Shown here piece after piece: positions 1-7,535 of a stretch of DNA of 17,659 bases. The position numbers were made by a program, and so were the translations under genes. Source of the DNA: Cyclobacteriaceae bacterium (lineage in GTDB: Bacteria; Bacteroidota; Bacteroidia; Cytophagales; Cyclobacteriaceae); assembly GCA_015492915.1 (NCBI GenBank), contig WGED01000605.1, forward strand, positions 1-17,659. Reading direction: 5' to 3'. Position 1 is the stretch's first letter. Every line of letters begins with the position of its first letter. The notes below the pieces were generated by a model that was not told the DNA's origin, ran no database searches, and saw nothing but the letters and a program-made list of their open reading frames with translations.

Positions 1-321
1 GAATTATCCATTAAAAGGAAAACAGTGCAGAAAATTTTCAGAGCAGACTCATTTAACTTTTCATGAATGAACATTTGCGGTTATTTTCATTTTTGTCATG
101 ATTTTTGCCCATTCTTAAACTCAAAAAATTACTTGTAGCAGTGGCAGGGCAAAAATGCACGCAAAAAAAATTTTATTGGATTTTATACCCGCGGGCTTAC
201 GCCCACGGCTATAATTATGTCGCTCCTTCGGAGCTTTTTTCAGACTTGATTGGAATTAATTTTAAATACGTTTGCCCTGAGAGAATTTCAATCCGGCCCC
301 TATTGGCGATCATTCCACAAC
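1..321. other. Gene-free left edge downstream of the modA-like gene
   Basis: No convincing coding region is visible here. The reading frames that cross it on the plus strand are short, lack family resemblance and run out of frame into the modA-like gene on the other strand. The stretch holds a 10-bp inverted repeat (ATTTTTGCCC at 101-110 and its complement at 147-156) and the palindromic double hairpin at 189-234. A 21-codon open frame from base 1 to a TGA at 64-66 could be the tail of a plus-strand gene entering from the left, but it is too short to call. Confidence 0.6.
187..240. repeat. REP-like double-hairpin intergenic repeat
   Basis: Two stems lie side by side. The first pairs CCGCGGGC (189-196) with GCCCACGG (201-208) around a TTAC loop, with one C:A mismatch. 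The second pairs GCTCC (222-226) with GGAGC (230-234) around TTC and is followed by six T. From memory, Bacteroidota genomes carry many intergenic copies of this pattern (a GC-rich palindrome, an A/T-rich spacer ending in TGTCG, then a CTCC/CTTCGG-type hairpin). The second hairpin plus T-run would also work as a plus-strand intrinsic terminator. No second copy is present in this window, so membership of a dispersed family is recalled and not shown here. Confidence 0.55.
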
Positions 322-1125
322 CTATGGCAGGGGTTCGTGAGGAAAATCAAACCCCATGGATTTCCAGATATTTTTGGCTTTCGCCGAAGCGAGGAAGTCC
401 AGAAACCGCTTTGCCATGACATTTCGGTCATTTATCAACAACCCGTCATACTCAATGGGATCATGCAGGTCAGACGGTATCATGGTCAATTCCCGTATTT
501 TTTGCGATGACCGGGCATCCGTGTCGTACACGATCCCATAGGGCGCTTCTCCCCACTCAACCAGACGCAGTGCACTTCGGGCGTCTTTGGCGATGATTAG
601 GTGTGTTTTGAGCTCTTCATACAATCCGAGTGCAGTGAGCGCCTCTTTGGTATAAATACCCAGAGGCACATGCCCGGGGTCGCCAATAGCGACCTTTTGC
701 CCTTGCGCAATGATCAGTTGTAGTGTTTTATCAAGCGACGACGAACTGTCTGATTGCCTCTCGGATGATGCGATCAGAACCAGGCGGTTGCCCGCCAATT
801 TTACAGGCTTTTGACGGATCTGGATATTTTGCTGAAGGTGCTCCGCCCATTGCCTGTTGGCGGAAAGAAAAATATCCGCCCCGGCGCCATGCGTGATCTG
901 TCTAGCGAGCGCTCCGGACGATGCGACATTCAGAATAATCCTTTCTTCATGGGATTTGCGCCATTCTTTTACAAGCTGCTCCATCACAGGTGCAAGGCTG
1001 GACGCACAAAAAACGGTGATTTTCTCATGGCTCTCCTTTTTGGTTTGGCATGAGAAAAGGGCGATTATTACGACCAAAAAAAGCGACAGGCCGCGGGAGA
1101 CCTGCCGGAATGATTTATAATCCAT
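322..1125 (-). CDS. modA: ModA-type molybdate/tungstate-binding lipoprotein
   Basis: The 267-residue product looks like the periplasmic substrate-binding protein of a molybdate-type ABC transporter. A signal sequence ends in a lipobox (ALFSC, Cys26), so it should be a lipoprotein. Family blocks are present in order: CASSLAP at about 40-46, where the Ser residues normally contact the oxyanion; ASSGALARQI at about 68-77; GADIFLSA at about 81-88; GDPGHVPLGIYTKEAL near 148; and GIVYDTDA near 197. Length fits the ModA family. The ATG lies only 9 nt after the stop of the sialidase-like gene, so both are probably co-transcribed at the end of the lar gene run. No ModB permease or ModC ATPase is nearby, which makes it an orphan binding protein here. 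Molybdate or tungstate is the family ligand; another oxyanion cannot be excluded. Confidence 0.88.
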   Translation of the reverse strand: MDYKSFRQVSRGLSLFLVVIIALFSCQTKKESHEKITVFCASSLAPVMEQLVKEWRKSHEERIILNVASSGALARQITHGAGADIFLSANRQWAEHLQQNIQIRQKPVKLAGNRLVLIASSERQSDSSSSLDKTLQLIIAQGQKVAIGDPGHVPLGIYTKEALTALGLYEELKTHLIIAKDARSALRLVEWGEAPYGIVYDTDARSSQKIRELTMIPSDLHDPIEYDGLLINDRNVMAKRFLDFLASAKAKNIWKSMGFDFPHEPLP

Positions 1126-1134
1126 GAATAAATT

Positions 1135-2211
1135 TTAAAATCGAGGCCACTTCCCGTTTCTGATCGGCTTTGTGACAAGCTTAGACGGATCAACAACCAC
1201 ATGCTTAACCCTTTGGCGCTTCCATGTATACACGATGTGAACATTGCCGTTACTGGCCTGGATGACCGACGGATAGGAATATTCCCCTTCCTGGTCTTCC
1301 AGTACTAACGCTGCCTGCCAGTGTTTTCCGTCATCAGACACTGCGACATTGAGTGGCGATCGCTTGCCGCCCCACTTGTTGGGCTTTTTACCGACATGGT
1401 TGTACACGATCAGTTGTCTCCCGTCTTTGAGCGTTACGGCATCGGTGCCTGAATTGGGGTTTGGAAGGTCAGAACATTTCAGGGCTGTCCATGTCTTGCC
1501 GTAATCCTCTGACCATGCTGACAGGACGCAGTTTTCTTTACTTCGTGCCAGCAATTGCAGCTTGCCACCGCCATAGGTGAGTATGCTGGGCTGAATGGCA
1601 TTGTATTTAATGCCGTCATTGATTGGTTCTCCCAGCCTCCAGGTCTTGCCAAGGTCATTGGAATATTCAAAATGTATCTGCCATCCGTTGTGTTCGGTGC
1701 TTGTGGGGCTTATCAGCACGCCATTACTTAAAAGTACAGGTTTATTTTTAATCGGTCCCAGCACACCAACGGGGAGTTTTACGGGCTTGCTCCATGTTTT
1801 CCCTTTGTCATCGGAAGTGATCATCATGCCCCACCATTCGCGCGGGTTAGGGCCGACTTTGTAATAAAGCTGCAGCGGGCCGTCCGGCACCTGGAAGAGA
1901 ACGGGGTTCCAGCATGGGTAGCGTAAATTTTTATTTTGAACTCCATTTGCAACAGAGACCGGCGCAGACCATTTGCCGTTGATCTTTCGGCTGAGCCAAA
2001 TCTCAACATCTATGTTCTTTTCGCGTGTGCCGCCAAACCACGCAGCCACAAGACCTTCGGGTGTTTCAGCGATGGTGGAGGCGTGGCATTGCTTGAACGG
2101 TGCTTTTTCAAAAACAAATTCTTCAAGCACTATACCTTTTTTCTGCGAAAAGGAGCTGTTGACGACTGCCGCCATAATTACTATGATCGTGATGATTTTT
2201 ACTGTGTTCAT
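1135..2211 (-). CDS. Secreted sialidase-like BNR/Asp-box protein
   Basis: The 358-residue protein starts with a signal peptide (hydrophobic residues about 5-19, SFSQ cleavage region near 20-23). It then shows a six-bladed propeller pattern of the BNR_2 sialidase-like family: repeated Asp boxes read SDDKGKTW, SNDLGKTW, SEDYGKTW and SDDGKHW, and the conserved early block WFGGTREKN precedes IWLSRK. Family members cleave or bind terminal sugars such as sialic acid in the periplasm or outside the cell, but many BNR_2 proteins have other or unknown glycosidic substrates, so true sialidase activity is not established. It lies 55 nt after larC and 9 nt before the modA-like gene, all in one direction. 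Its presence in a cofactor-synthesis gene run is unusual. Confidence 0.8.
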   Translation of the reverse strand: MNTVKIITIIVIMAAVVNSSFSQKKGIVLEEFVFEKAPFKQCHASTIAETPEGLVAAWFGGTREKNIDVEIWLSRKINGKWSAPVSVANGVQNKNLRYPCWNPVLFQVPDGPLQLYYKVGPNPREWWGMMITSDDKGKTWSKPVKLPVGVLGPIKNKPVLLSNGVLISPTSTEHNGWQIHFEYSNDLGKTWRLGEPINDGIKYNAIQPSILTYGGGKLQLLARSKENCVLSAWSEDYGKTWTALKCSDLPNPNSGTDAVTLKDGRQLIVYNHVGKKPNKWGGKRSPLNVAVSDDGKHWQAALVLEDQEGEYSYPSVIQASNGNVHIVYTWKRQRVKHVVVDPSKLVTKPIRNGKWPRF

Positions 2212-2266
2212 TATTTTACCGAATTTGTTTGTTAAGATGGGGAAATCATTTGATTTCCATGAAAAA

Positions 2267-3466
2267 TCAATGAATTTCTTTTAACAATAATTGATAGATT
2301 TCCGGTAGGGGTCTTCCGGTGGTTTCTGCAATAACCTTGCAGGATTCGTATTCGAGTGTGGTGCGTTGCTTGCCTGATGGTAGTTCCACGGTTTTCACCA
2401 TTACCTCACCCCATGAAGTTTTGACCTTTTTTTGTGTTCTTTTGAGTACGACCCTCGCAGCAGGGCAGGTCCGCACGCCTATGGTTGTGGTGTTTTCAAG
2501 AAGGAAGTTTTCGACACTCTTCAAATTATTCCTGTCTGCAAATACGGAAATCAACACACCCGGTCGTCCCTTTTTCATCATCACTTGCGTGAAATAAAAA
2601 TCCAGCGCACCTGCAGCGAGAAGCGCTTCCTGAAAATCCCTGCCCAGCAACTCGGGAGACATGTCGTCGATATTCGTCTCCACCATCATAATTTCTTCCC
2701 GATCGTCTTCCCCGGCTTTGCACAGGCTCAGTCTGAGCACATTGGGATGAGGGAATTCCTTTTCTCCTGGCCCGTACGCCGTCTTTAACTCTTTCAGCAC
2801 AGGAATGTCAAAATCAGGTTGCAGGTATTTGAGTATGGCTGCCCCGGTGGGTGTTACCATCTCCCCGCGCTGATCGCCTGCATAGGTGGGCATGCCCAGC
2901 AGCAACTCTTTGGTGGCAGGGGCGGGAATGGGCATTTTCCCATGCTCGGCCATCACAAAGCCAAAGCCTGTACAGACTGCCGTCGAATAAACCTTATCGA
3001 TCTGCAGTTTGTCGAGCAGCACGGCCGAACCCACAATGTCCAGGATGGAATCAATGGCGCCCACTTCATGAAAATGTATCTTTTCAATATCAACCCCGTG
3101 CACTTTGGCCTCCGCCTCGCCGAGCAGCCTGAAAATATCCTTTGCGATTTTCTTAGCATTCTCAGTCAGGTTTCCTCCATCGATGATCTTCTCAATATCC
3201 TTCAGGTGGCGGTGGTGAGCGTGATGGTGGTGATGATGGCCGTGGCCAGGATCGTGATTCTTATATTCTTTATGGTCAATGATCTTGATATGCCTGCATG
3301 CAATGCCGGCTTTCACCATTTCCGAAACGACCACCTCTACCTCCTCCAGCATCAGCATTGAAGGCAAATTCACCAATTCCTCATGTGCATCGGCCAGATC
3401 GGCCAGCGCTCCGAGGAACATATCTCCGCTCAACCCCGAAAATGCTTCTATTTTAAGTATGCTCAT
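2267..3466 (-). CDS. larC: Nickel-pincer cofactor nickel insertase LarC
   Basis: LarC is the CTP-dependent cyclometallase that inserts nickel into the pyridinium-dithiocarboxylate precursor to complete the nickel-pincer nucleotide. The 399-residue protein carries the family start FSGLSGDMFLGAL (residues 9-21), HFHEVGAIDSILDIVG, TPTGAAILKYL and the NIDDMSPELLG block of the C-terminal part. A His-rich stretch (71-87, about a dozen His) is the expected nickel-binding or storage segment. The gene is one continuous frame, unlike Lactobacillus plantarum, where larC is split in two and joined by programmed frameshifting. The ATG at 3466 follows an A/T-rich leader without a clear Shine-Dalgarno site. 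It is separated from larB by 134 nt, a looser spacing than the larE-larB overlap. Confidence 0.95.
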   Translation of the reverse strand: MSILKIEAFSGLSGDMFLGALADLADAHEELVNLPSMLMLEEVEVVVSEMVKAGIACRHIKIIDHKEYKNHDPGHGHHHHHHAHHRHLKDIEKIIDGGNLTENAKKIAKDIFRLLGEAEAKVHGVDIEKIHFHEVGAIDSILDIVGSAVLLDKLQIDKVYSTAVCTGFGFVMAEHGKMPIPAPATKELLLGMPTYAGDQRGEMVTPTGAAILKYLQPDFDIPVLKELKTAYGPGEKEFPHPNVLRLSLCKAGEDDREEIMMVETNIDDMSPELLGRDFQEALLAAGALDFYFTQVMMKKGRPGVLISVFADRNNLKSVENFLLENTTTIGVRTCPAARVVLKRTQKKVKTSWGEVMVKTVELPSGKQRTTLEYESCKVIAETTGRPLPEIYQLLLKEIH

Positions 3467-3600
3467 ATTTATTTTAGTATCAAATACTATTCAAATCCTT
3501 TGATTTAAGAACAAGGAACACCGATATGGGATTTTCGATTTTTTCACCCACAATTGCCACGAATGCACTAATGGTCATAGCTGATGGCTCCACATCCGGC

Positions 3601-4251
3601 TCATCTGTTATTCAATATTCTGTAGGCAGCCATAGCAGCGCCGTAGCCATTGTCGATGTTCACCACCGTGATGCCGTTGGCGCAGCTCGAGAGCATGGAA
3701 TGCAAAGCAACCTTGCCCCCTTCGGCGATGCCGTAACCGACACTCGCAGGTACTGCAATGATAGGCTGAGGCAACAGCCCCCCCACTACAGTCGGCAATG
3801 CCCCTTCGAAGCCTGCAACAGCTATCAGCACTTTAAATTTCTTTAATTCTTCAAGGTGGTTGAGCAGACGGTGCACACCGGCGACGCCGATATCCTGGAA
3901 GCGTTTGGCTTTTTGCCCGAAGTATAAAAGTGTATAGTAGATTTCGTTGACGAGATACTGATCGGATGTGCCGCCGGAAAGGATGGCAATATCACCTTCT
4001 TTCTCATTACCCGAAAACTCCCCGATGAGCAGCATCTGTGAAACAGGGTCGTAAAAATTAGGTTTAAACTCATTGCAAAGTGTATCCGCTTTCTCTTGCT
4101 GCACCCTTGTGAGTAAGACGTCTTTCTTTTTTTGCCTGAAATCCATGATGATGTCAGTCATTTGCTCCACGGATTTAGATGCCCCGAAGATTACCTCCTG
4201 GAAGCCGATGCGCTTTTCGCGCTCATGGTCTATTTTAAAATGTTTGCTCAC
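3601..4251 (-). CDS. larB: Nickel-pincer cofactor biosynthesis protein LarB
   Basis: LarB carboxylates the pyridinium ring of nicotinic acid adenine dinucleotide and hydrolyses the phosphoanhydride, giving the dicarboxylate mononucleotide that LarE then sulfurates. The 216-residue product has a variable N-terminal third and a C-terminal domain related to PurE (AIR carboxylase). Clear family blocks are LSGGTSDQ, DIGVAGVHRLL, VAGFEGALPTVVGGL, VPASVGYG and VNIDNGYGAAMAA. It starts with GTG; the GTGA sequence at 4248-4251 contains both this start and the larE stop, so translational coupling is likely. The protein is somewhat shorter than the L. plantarum enzyme, mainly at the N-terminus, and the catalytic region is complete. 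Confidence 0.95.
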   Translation of the reverse strand: MSKHFKIDHEREKRIGFQEVIFGASKSVEQMTDIIMDFRQKKKDVLLTRVQQEKADTLCNEFKPNFYDPVSQMLLIGEFSGNEKEGDIAILSGGTSDQYLVNEIYYTLLYFGQKAKRFQDIGVAGVHRLLNHLEELKKFKVLIAVAGFEGALPTVVGGLLPQPIIAVPASVGYGIAEGGKVALHSMLSSCANGITVVNIDNGYGAAMAAYRILNNR

Positions 4252-5063
4252 GCTATTGCTCTATTTAATTTTCCGGAAACCAAACCCTCCTCATCAATTT
4301 CTATCTTTTCAAACCCGATATCCTGTAAATACCCGGCTATGATTTTTTGATGTTTTTTCAAACGTTCCACCTGATGGGCGGGCACCTCGATTTTCGCCTT
4401 ATTCCCATAGTGTCGCACCCTGACCTCTTCAAACCCCAACGAATTGAGCATGTCTTCGGCATCTTCAATCTGCCTTAGTTTCTCAATCGTAACTTCCTGG
4501 CCGTAGGGAATTCGGCTGCTGAGGCAGGGACTGGCGGGTTTATCCCATGTGGTCAGGTCGAAATAATGCGCCATGTCACGGATATCCTGTTTAGAGAATT
4601 TGCAGTCTGCCAGTGGTTTCAGTACCCTGAATTCCTGCGCCGCTTTGATACCGGGACGATAATCACCCAGATCGTCAAAGTTTTGCCCGTTGAGTATCTG
4701 TGCTCCAGGATATTTTTCAGAAATCAACTTCAGTTCATCGTAGAGGGTGTATTTGCAAAAATAACAGCGGTCTATGGGATTTGAGGCATAATTCGGATTG
4801 TCGATCTCGTGGGTCTGTATTACTTCCAGTGTGATGTCATTTTCCTTGCAGAATTGTCTGGCGATTTCCAGGTCCTTTCTTTTGAGACTTGGAGAATCAG
4901 CTATGACAGCGAGGGCATTTTCCTTTCCCAGAATCTTCCTGGCCAGGAAAGCCACTAAACATGAGTCCACACCGCCTGAGAAAGCGACGATCACGCTCGA
5001 GCAATGATCCCCGAACCATTTTTCAACATCCCTGTACTTTTCCTCTACTTTTATTTTGTTCAT
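4248..5063 (-). CDS. larE: ATP-dependent sulfur transferase LarE
   Basis: LarE adenylates the carboxylates of the LarB product and replaces them with thiocarboxylates. The 271-residue protein has the PP-loop SGGVDS (29-34) for ATP, a CYFCK motif (Cys100, Cys103), and the block PASPCLSSRIPYG with Cys180. By position Cys180 corresponds to the sacrificial Cys176 of L. plantarum LarE. Whether it donates its own sulfur or holds a cluster, as proposed for multi-cysteine LarE types, cannot be settled by eye. I start it at ATG 5063: an in-frame TTG at 5084 adds seven residues, but it lies inside the candidate -7 promoter element. It is the first gene of the minus-strand lar run. Confidence 0.94.
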   Translation of the reverse strand: MNKIKVEEKYRDVEKWFGDHCSSVIVAFSGGVDSCLVAFLARKILGKENALAVIADSPSLKRKDLEIARQFCKENDITLEVIQTHEIDNPNYASNPIDRCYFCKYTLYDELKLISEKYPGAQILNGQNFDDLGDYRPGIKAAQEFRVLKPLADCKFSKQDIRDMAHYFDLTTWDKPASPCLSSRIPYGQEVTIEKLRQIEDAEDMLNSLGFEEVRVRHYGNKAKIEVPAHQVERLKKHQKIIAGYLQDIGFEKIEIDEEGLVSGKLNRAIA

Positions 5064-5081
5064 TTTTAATATTTTGAATAA

Positions 5082-5112
5082 CAAAGGTGGGTGAATACCG
5101 AATAATAATCAA
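5082..5112 (-). promoter_or_regulatory. Candidate Bacteroidota-type promoter for larE
   Basis: Read on the minus strand, TTG (5112-5110) is followed after exactly 20 nt by CACCTTTG (5089-5082). The Bacteroidota primary sigma factor prefers TTG near -33 and TAnnTTTG near -7 with this spacing; the first base of the -7 element deviates. Transcription would start about 14 nt before ATG 5063, giving a very short leader. This is a match by eye and not a measured start. Confidence 0.4.
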
Positions 5113-5404
5113 TACCTCTGTGAAAGGCAAATGAAGATGCAAAATAGCCATGATCCGGAGATGAATGAGCCCGGACGCCCCCTTATGTGCAGGTTGTATA
5201 AAAAATAGCCTGTTTTTCATGTGAAGTGATGCACAACAATACATTATTTGACTCGTCCATTACACAGCGGAATGAATATCGGTGATTTTTTCATTGAGAA
5301 AAATATTATTCTTCGTTCATGTTGCGATCAAATAATTTGCGTAAGCGGGATTATTATATTTTTTTTGATGCTCTTACTTCTAATTTCACCATATCTTTAT
5401 AATA
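5113..5404. other. Rest of the divergent larE / NSS transporter intergenic region
   Basis: This A/T-rich stretch separates two divergent genes. I see no convincing gene, strong hairpin or RNA gene in it. A plus-strand frame from 5248 runs into the transporter gene out of frame and is not family-like. No clear -33/-7 pair for the transporter gene was found: TATCTTTA at 5392-5399 is -7-like, but it sits too close to the ATG at 5405 and its nearest TTG (5365-5367) is 24 nt away. Confidence 0.55.
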
Positions 5405-6787
5405 ATGGCAACACCAAGAAGTACATTCTCAAACAAATTCGGTTTTGTTGCCGCTGCGGCGGGCAGTGCCGTCGGGTTGGGTAATATCTGGAAATTTCCG
5501 TTTGAAGTGGGCAAAGGGGGAGGATCGGCATTCCTGATCATTTATCTCATTTTTACTTTTGTGTTGTGCTATCCGATACTTGTCACTGAAATAGCTATCG
5601 GACGGAGGTCGCAAAAAAGTGCTGCCATGGCTTTCAAGCCCCTCGGACACCCGAAATGGACGTTTGTAGGAATAATAGGAGTGATCTGTGGTGTACTCAT
5701 ACTCTCTTTTTACAACATTGTGGCAGGATGGGTGCTCGGCTATTTTGTCGAAATGCTTCTCGGTAATTTTGAAATCGGCGAACATTTTGACACCTATGTG
5801 ACCGACATCGCAGAGATCAGCGGTTATACCCTGGCATTCCTCCTTGCCACGGCATACATTGTCTCACAGGGTATCACCAAAGGCATTGAGAAAGCGAGCA
5901 AGATACTGATGCCTTCGCTGCTTGTTATTATGCTCATACTCACTGCCTATGCCATGATGCTCGATGGAGCAGGTGCGGGCGTGGCATTTTACCTTATTCC
6001 CGATTTCTCCAAAATTGATCTGAATGTCATATACAGAGCGCTCGGCCAGTCATTTTTCTCCCTCTCGCTCGGTCTCGGTGCCTTGATAACGTACGGAAGC
6101 TATCTGAGCAGAAAAGAAGATATTGTATCCTCCGGCATCATGATCACCTTTGCGGATGCAGGGATTGCATTCCTTGCCGGATTGATGATCTTTCCTTTTG
6201 TCTTTTCCGAAGGCATCGAACCGGAAGGCGGTGCAGGGCTCATTTTTATGACCATGCCCGGCATCTTTAAAACAATGGGGCCGACACTCGGCGTCGTGAT
6301 CGGTTCATTGTTCTTTTTATTGCTTGCTTTTGCCGCCCTCACATCTACCATATCACTTTTAGAGCTTCCCGTGTCTTATATGGTTGATAAGCATAAAATC
6401 AAGAGAAAATGGGCAGTGTGGTATTCGGCGGGTATCATATTTTTGCTCGGTATCCCTTCGATGGTTGGTTTTGGCTATTCCGATTTTTTTACCAATTTCA
6501 TCACTTATGTGGGAAGGACAGAACCGGTCAATTTCATGGACTTTGTCACCGACATTGCATCCAACACCTTGTTGCCTTTCGGAGGCTTTCTGGTAAGTGT
6601 CTTTGCCATTCACATATGGAAAAGGCGCAAGCTTTTCAGGGAGTTGTCCCATGGTAATCCCGGTTTCACCCGTTCCTGGCTGGCCAAATACATCAGCTTC
6701 ACATTGACTTACATCAGTCCGCCTGTGCTCGGAGCTATATTTATTATCACAATTTTGGAGGTATTTTTCGGTGTGAAGATCATTTGA
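5405..6787 (+). CDS. Na+-dependent amino-acid transporter, NSS/SNF family
   Basis: The 460-residue integral membrane protein belongs to the neurotransmitter:sodium symporter family (LeuT, MhsT, TnaT). The first helix carries the family signature GSAVGLGNIWKFPFEVGKGG (residues about 17-36), which includes the unwound segment that binds Na+ and substrate. FLIIYLIF and TEIAIGRRS follow as expected for helix 2 and the first cytoplasmic loop. The length and hydrophobic pattern fit the 11-12 helices of bacterial members. It imports an amino acid using the sodium gradient; the substrate cannot be predicted. The ATG at 5405 directly precedes the conserved N-terminal region. It appears monocistronic: a divergent lar operon lies upstream and a 172-nt gap follows. 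Confidence 0.93.
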   Translation: MATPRSTFSNKFGFVAAAAGSAVGLGNIWKFPFEVGKGGGSAFLIIYLIFTFVLCYPILVTEIAIGRRSQKSAAMAFKPLGHPKWTFVGIIGVICGVLILSFYNIVAGWVLGYFVEMLLGNFEIGEHFDTYVTDIAEISGYTLAFLLATAYIVSQGITKGIEKASKILMPSLLVIMLILTAYAMMLDGAGAGVAFYLIPDFSKIDLNVIYRALGQSFFSLSLGLGALITYGSYLSRKEDIVSSGIMITFADAGIAFLAGLMIFPFVFSEGIEPEGGAGLIFMTMPGIFKTMGPTLGVVIGSLFFLLLAFAALTSTISLLELPVSYMVDKHKIKRKWAVWYSAGIIFLLGIPSMVGFGYSDFFTNFITYVGRTEPVNFMDFVTDIASNTLLPFGGFLVSVFAIHIWKRRKLFRELSHGNPGFTRSWLAKYISFTLTYISPPVLGAIFIITILEVFFGVKII

Positions 6788-6845
6788 CGGTAATTTGATG
6801 CAACCATCATATATTCTGATCGTTAGAAAAAACGAAAGGATTTTC

Positions 6846-6866
6846 AAGAGTTGGCTGTAAACTCTT
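6846..6866 (+). terminator. Weak hairpin after the NSS transporter gene
   Basis: AAGAGTT (6846-6852) pairs perfectly with AACTCTT (6860-6866) around a 7-nt loop, 58 nt after the transporter stop. There is no T-run behind it, so an intrinsic terminator is only possible, not shown. Confidence 0.25.
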
Positions 6867-6959
6867 CACTAAGAATATGAGCGTAATCATAGAAAGTCTT
6901 GGTGAATAATTATAAATTGCAGCGTCATACTTCAAGCCTGACTTCTAAAAGGAAAAATT

Positions 6960-7433
6960 TTGCTGATCAAGTTGCTGAAATATAGGGTTTTAGTAGTCGC
7001 TTTCCTCATAACAGCGATATCAGGCGTATATGTCTGTGATGTTCTTTGCGACCTGGATATTTACAGCATGAACAGATCCTGCAACACAAGTTGCAGTACA
7101 CATCAGCAGCCCAAAACACATGAAGATCATGGTTATCATCATGATCATGATTCGCACCACCAATCCGGACAGCCGGACCAGGACCATCATAATCCGATGA
7201 ATGATGATTGTTGCGAGGATATGACTACCCAGGTGTTCGAATCATTTTTTATTGAAAAAACCACATTACCTACATTTGAGCCGCGTCCAACATTTATTTT
7301 TGACATCTCTTTTATATACACTCAACTCATATCAAACCAATTAGCTGATAAGCAATATCATATTCCACCGGTCGAGTCCTCTCCGCCAAACAAACCGGAT
7401 ATATTTATTCTGGGCCACTCCCTGCTGGTTTAG
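6960..7433 (+). CDS. Small membrane-anchored His/Cys-rich protein, HYC_CC_PP-like
   Basis: The 157-residue protein begins with a hydrophobic segment (about residues 10-25), either a signal anchor or an uncleaved signal peptide, placing the rest in the periplasm. Cysteines follow at 26, 30, 41 and 45, a His/Asp-rich stretch at 54-77 with ten His, and a CC pair at 84-85. The C-terminal third ends in a proline-rich IPPVESSPP segment. The CC pair and late PP motif recall the HYC_CC_PP family of Bacteroidota, which I know as small proteins near heavy-metal genes; the HYC motif itself is not obvious here. I use the TTG start because AAAAGG lies 7 nt upstream and the next Met is past the hydrophobic segment. 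A metal-binding role (Cu, Ag or Zn) is inferred from composition and from the adjacent HMA regulator and CopB ATPase. Confidence 0.65.
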   Translation: MLIKLLKYRVLVVAFLITAISGVYVCDVLCDLDIYSMNRSCNTSCSTHQQPKTHEDHGYHHDHDSHHQSGQPDQDHHNPMNDDCCEDMTTQVFESFFIEKTTLPTFEPRPTFIFDISFIYTQLISNQLADKQYHIPPVESSPPNKPDIFILGHSLLV

Positions 7434-7456
7434 ACCATACTGATTCCTTTTAAGCT

Positions 7457-7495
7457 ATGCATTCACATGCTTCGAAAATGAAGATGCGGGTGCAT
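7457..7495 (+). other. Imperfect hairpin between the His-rich gene and the HMA-AraC gene
   Basis: ATGCATTC (7457-7464) pairs with GGGTGCAT (7488-7495) through six Watson-Crick pairs and two G:T wobbles. After one mismatch, CAT pairs with ATG, and after one bulged G, CTTC pairs with GAAG around a GAAAAT loop. It could slow or end transcription, protect the mRNA, or be a protein site. No T-run follows. Confidence 0.3.
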
Positions 7496-7535
7496 GATTT
7501 ATCCAATCCTATTGTTTAATCAAAAACAGAAAAAA

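Noticed and set aside
1..66. Open frame of 21 codons entering from the left on the plus strand, ending at TGA 64-66
   Set aside because: Too short to distinguish from chance and no recognisable family motif; it may be the tail of a gene outside the window.
101..156. 10-bp inverted repeat ATTTTTGCCC / GGGCAAAAAT as ends of a mobile element
   Set aside because: The enclosed 36 bp hold nothing, no flanking target duplication is visible, and the arms are A/T-rich.
2819..3361. 180-codon plus-strand frame opposite larC
   Set aside because: It is an antisense shadow of larC, whose family motifs are complete on the minus strand.
5023..5244. 73-codon minus-strand frame upstream of larE
   Set aside because: It overlaps larE out of frame by about 40 bases and has no family features.
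5365..5399. TTG plus TATCTTTA as a promoter for the NSS transporter
   Set aside because: The spacing is 24 nt rather than about 20, and the start of transcription would fall on or past the ATG.
5248..5484. 78-codon plus-strand frame with a hydrophobic middle
   Set aside because: It overlaps the start of the NSS transporter in another frame, has no ribosome site, and its hydrophobicity comes from A/T-rich intergenic DNA.
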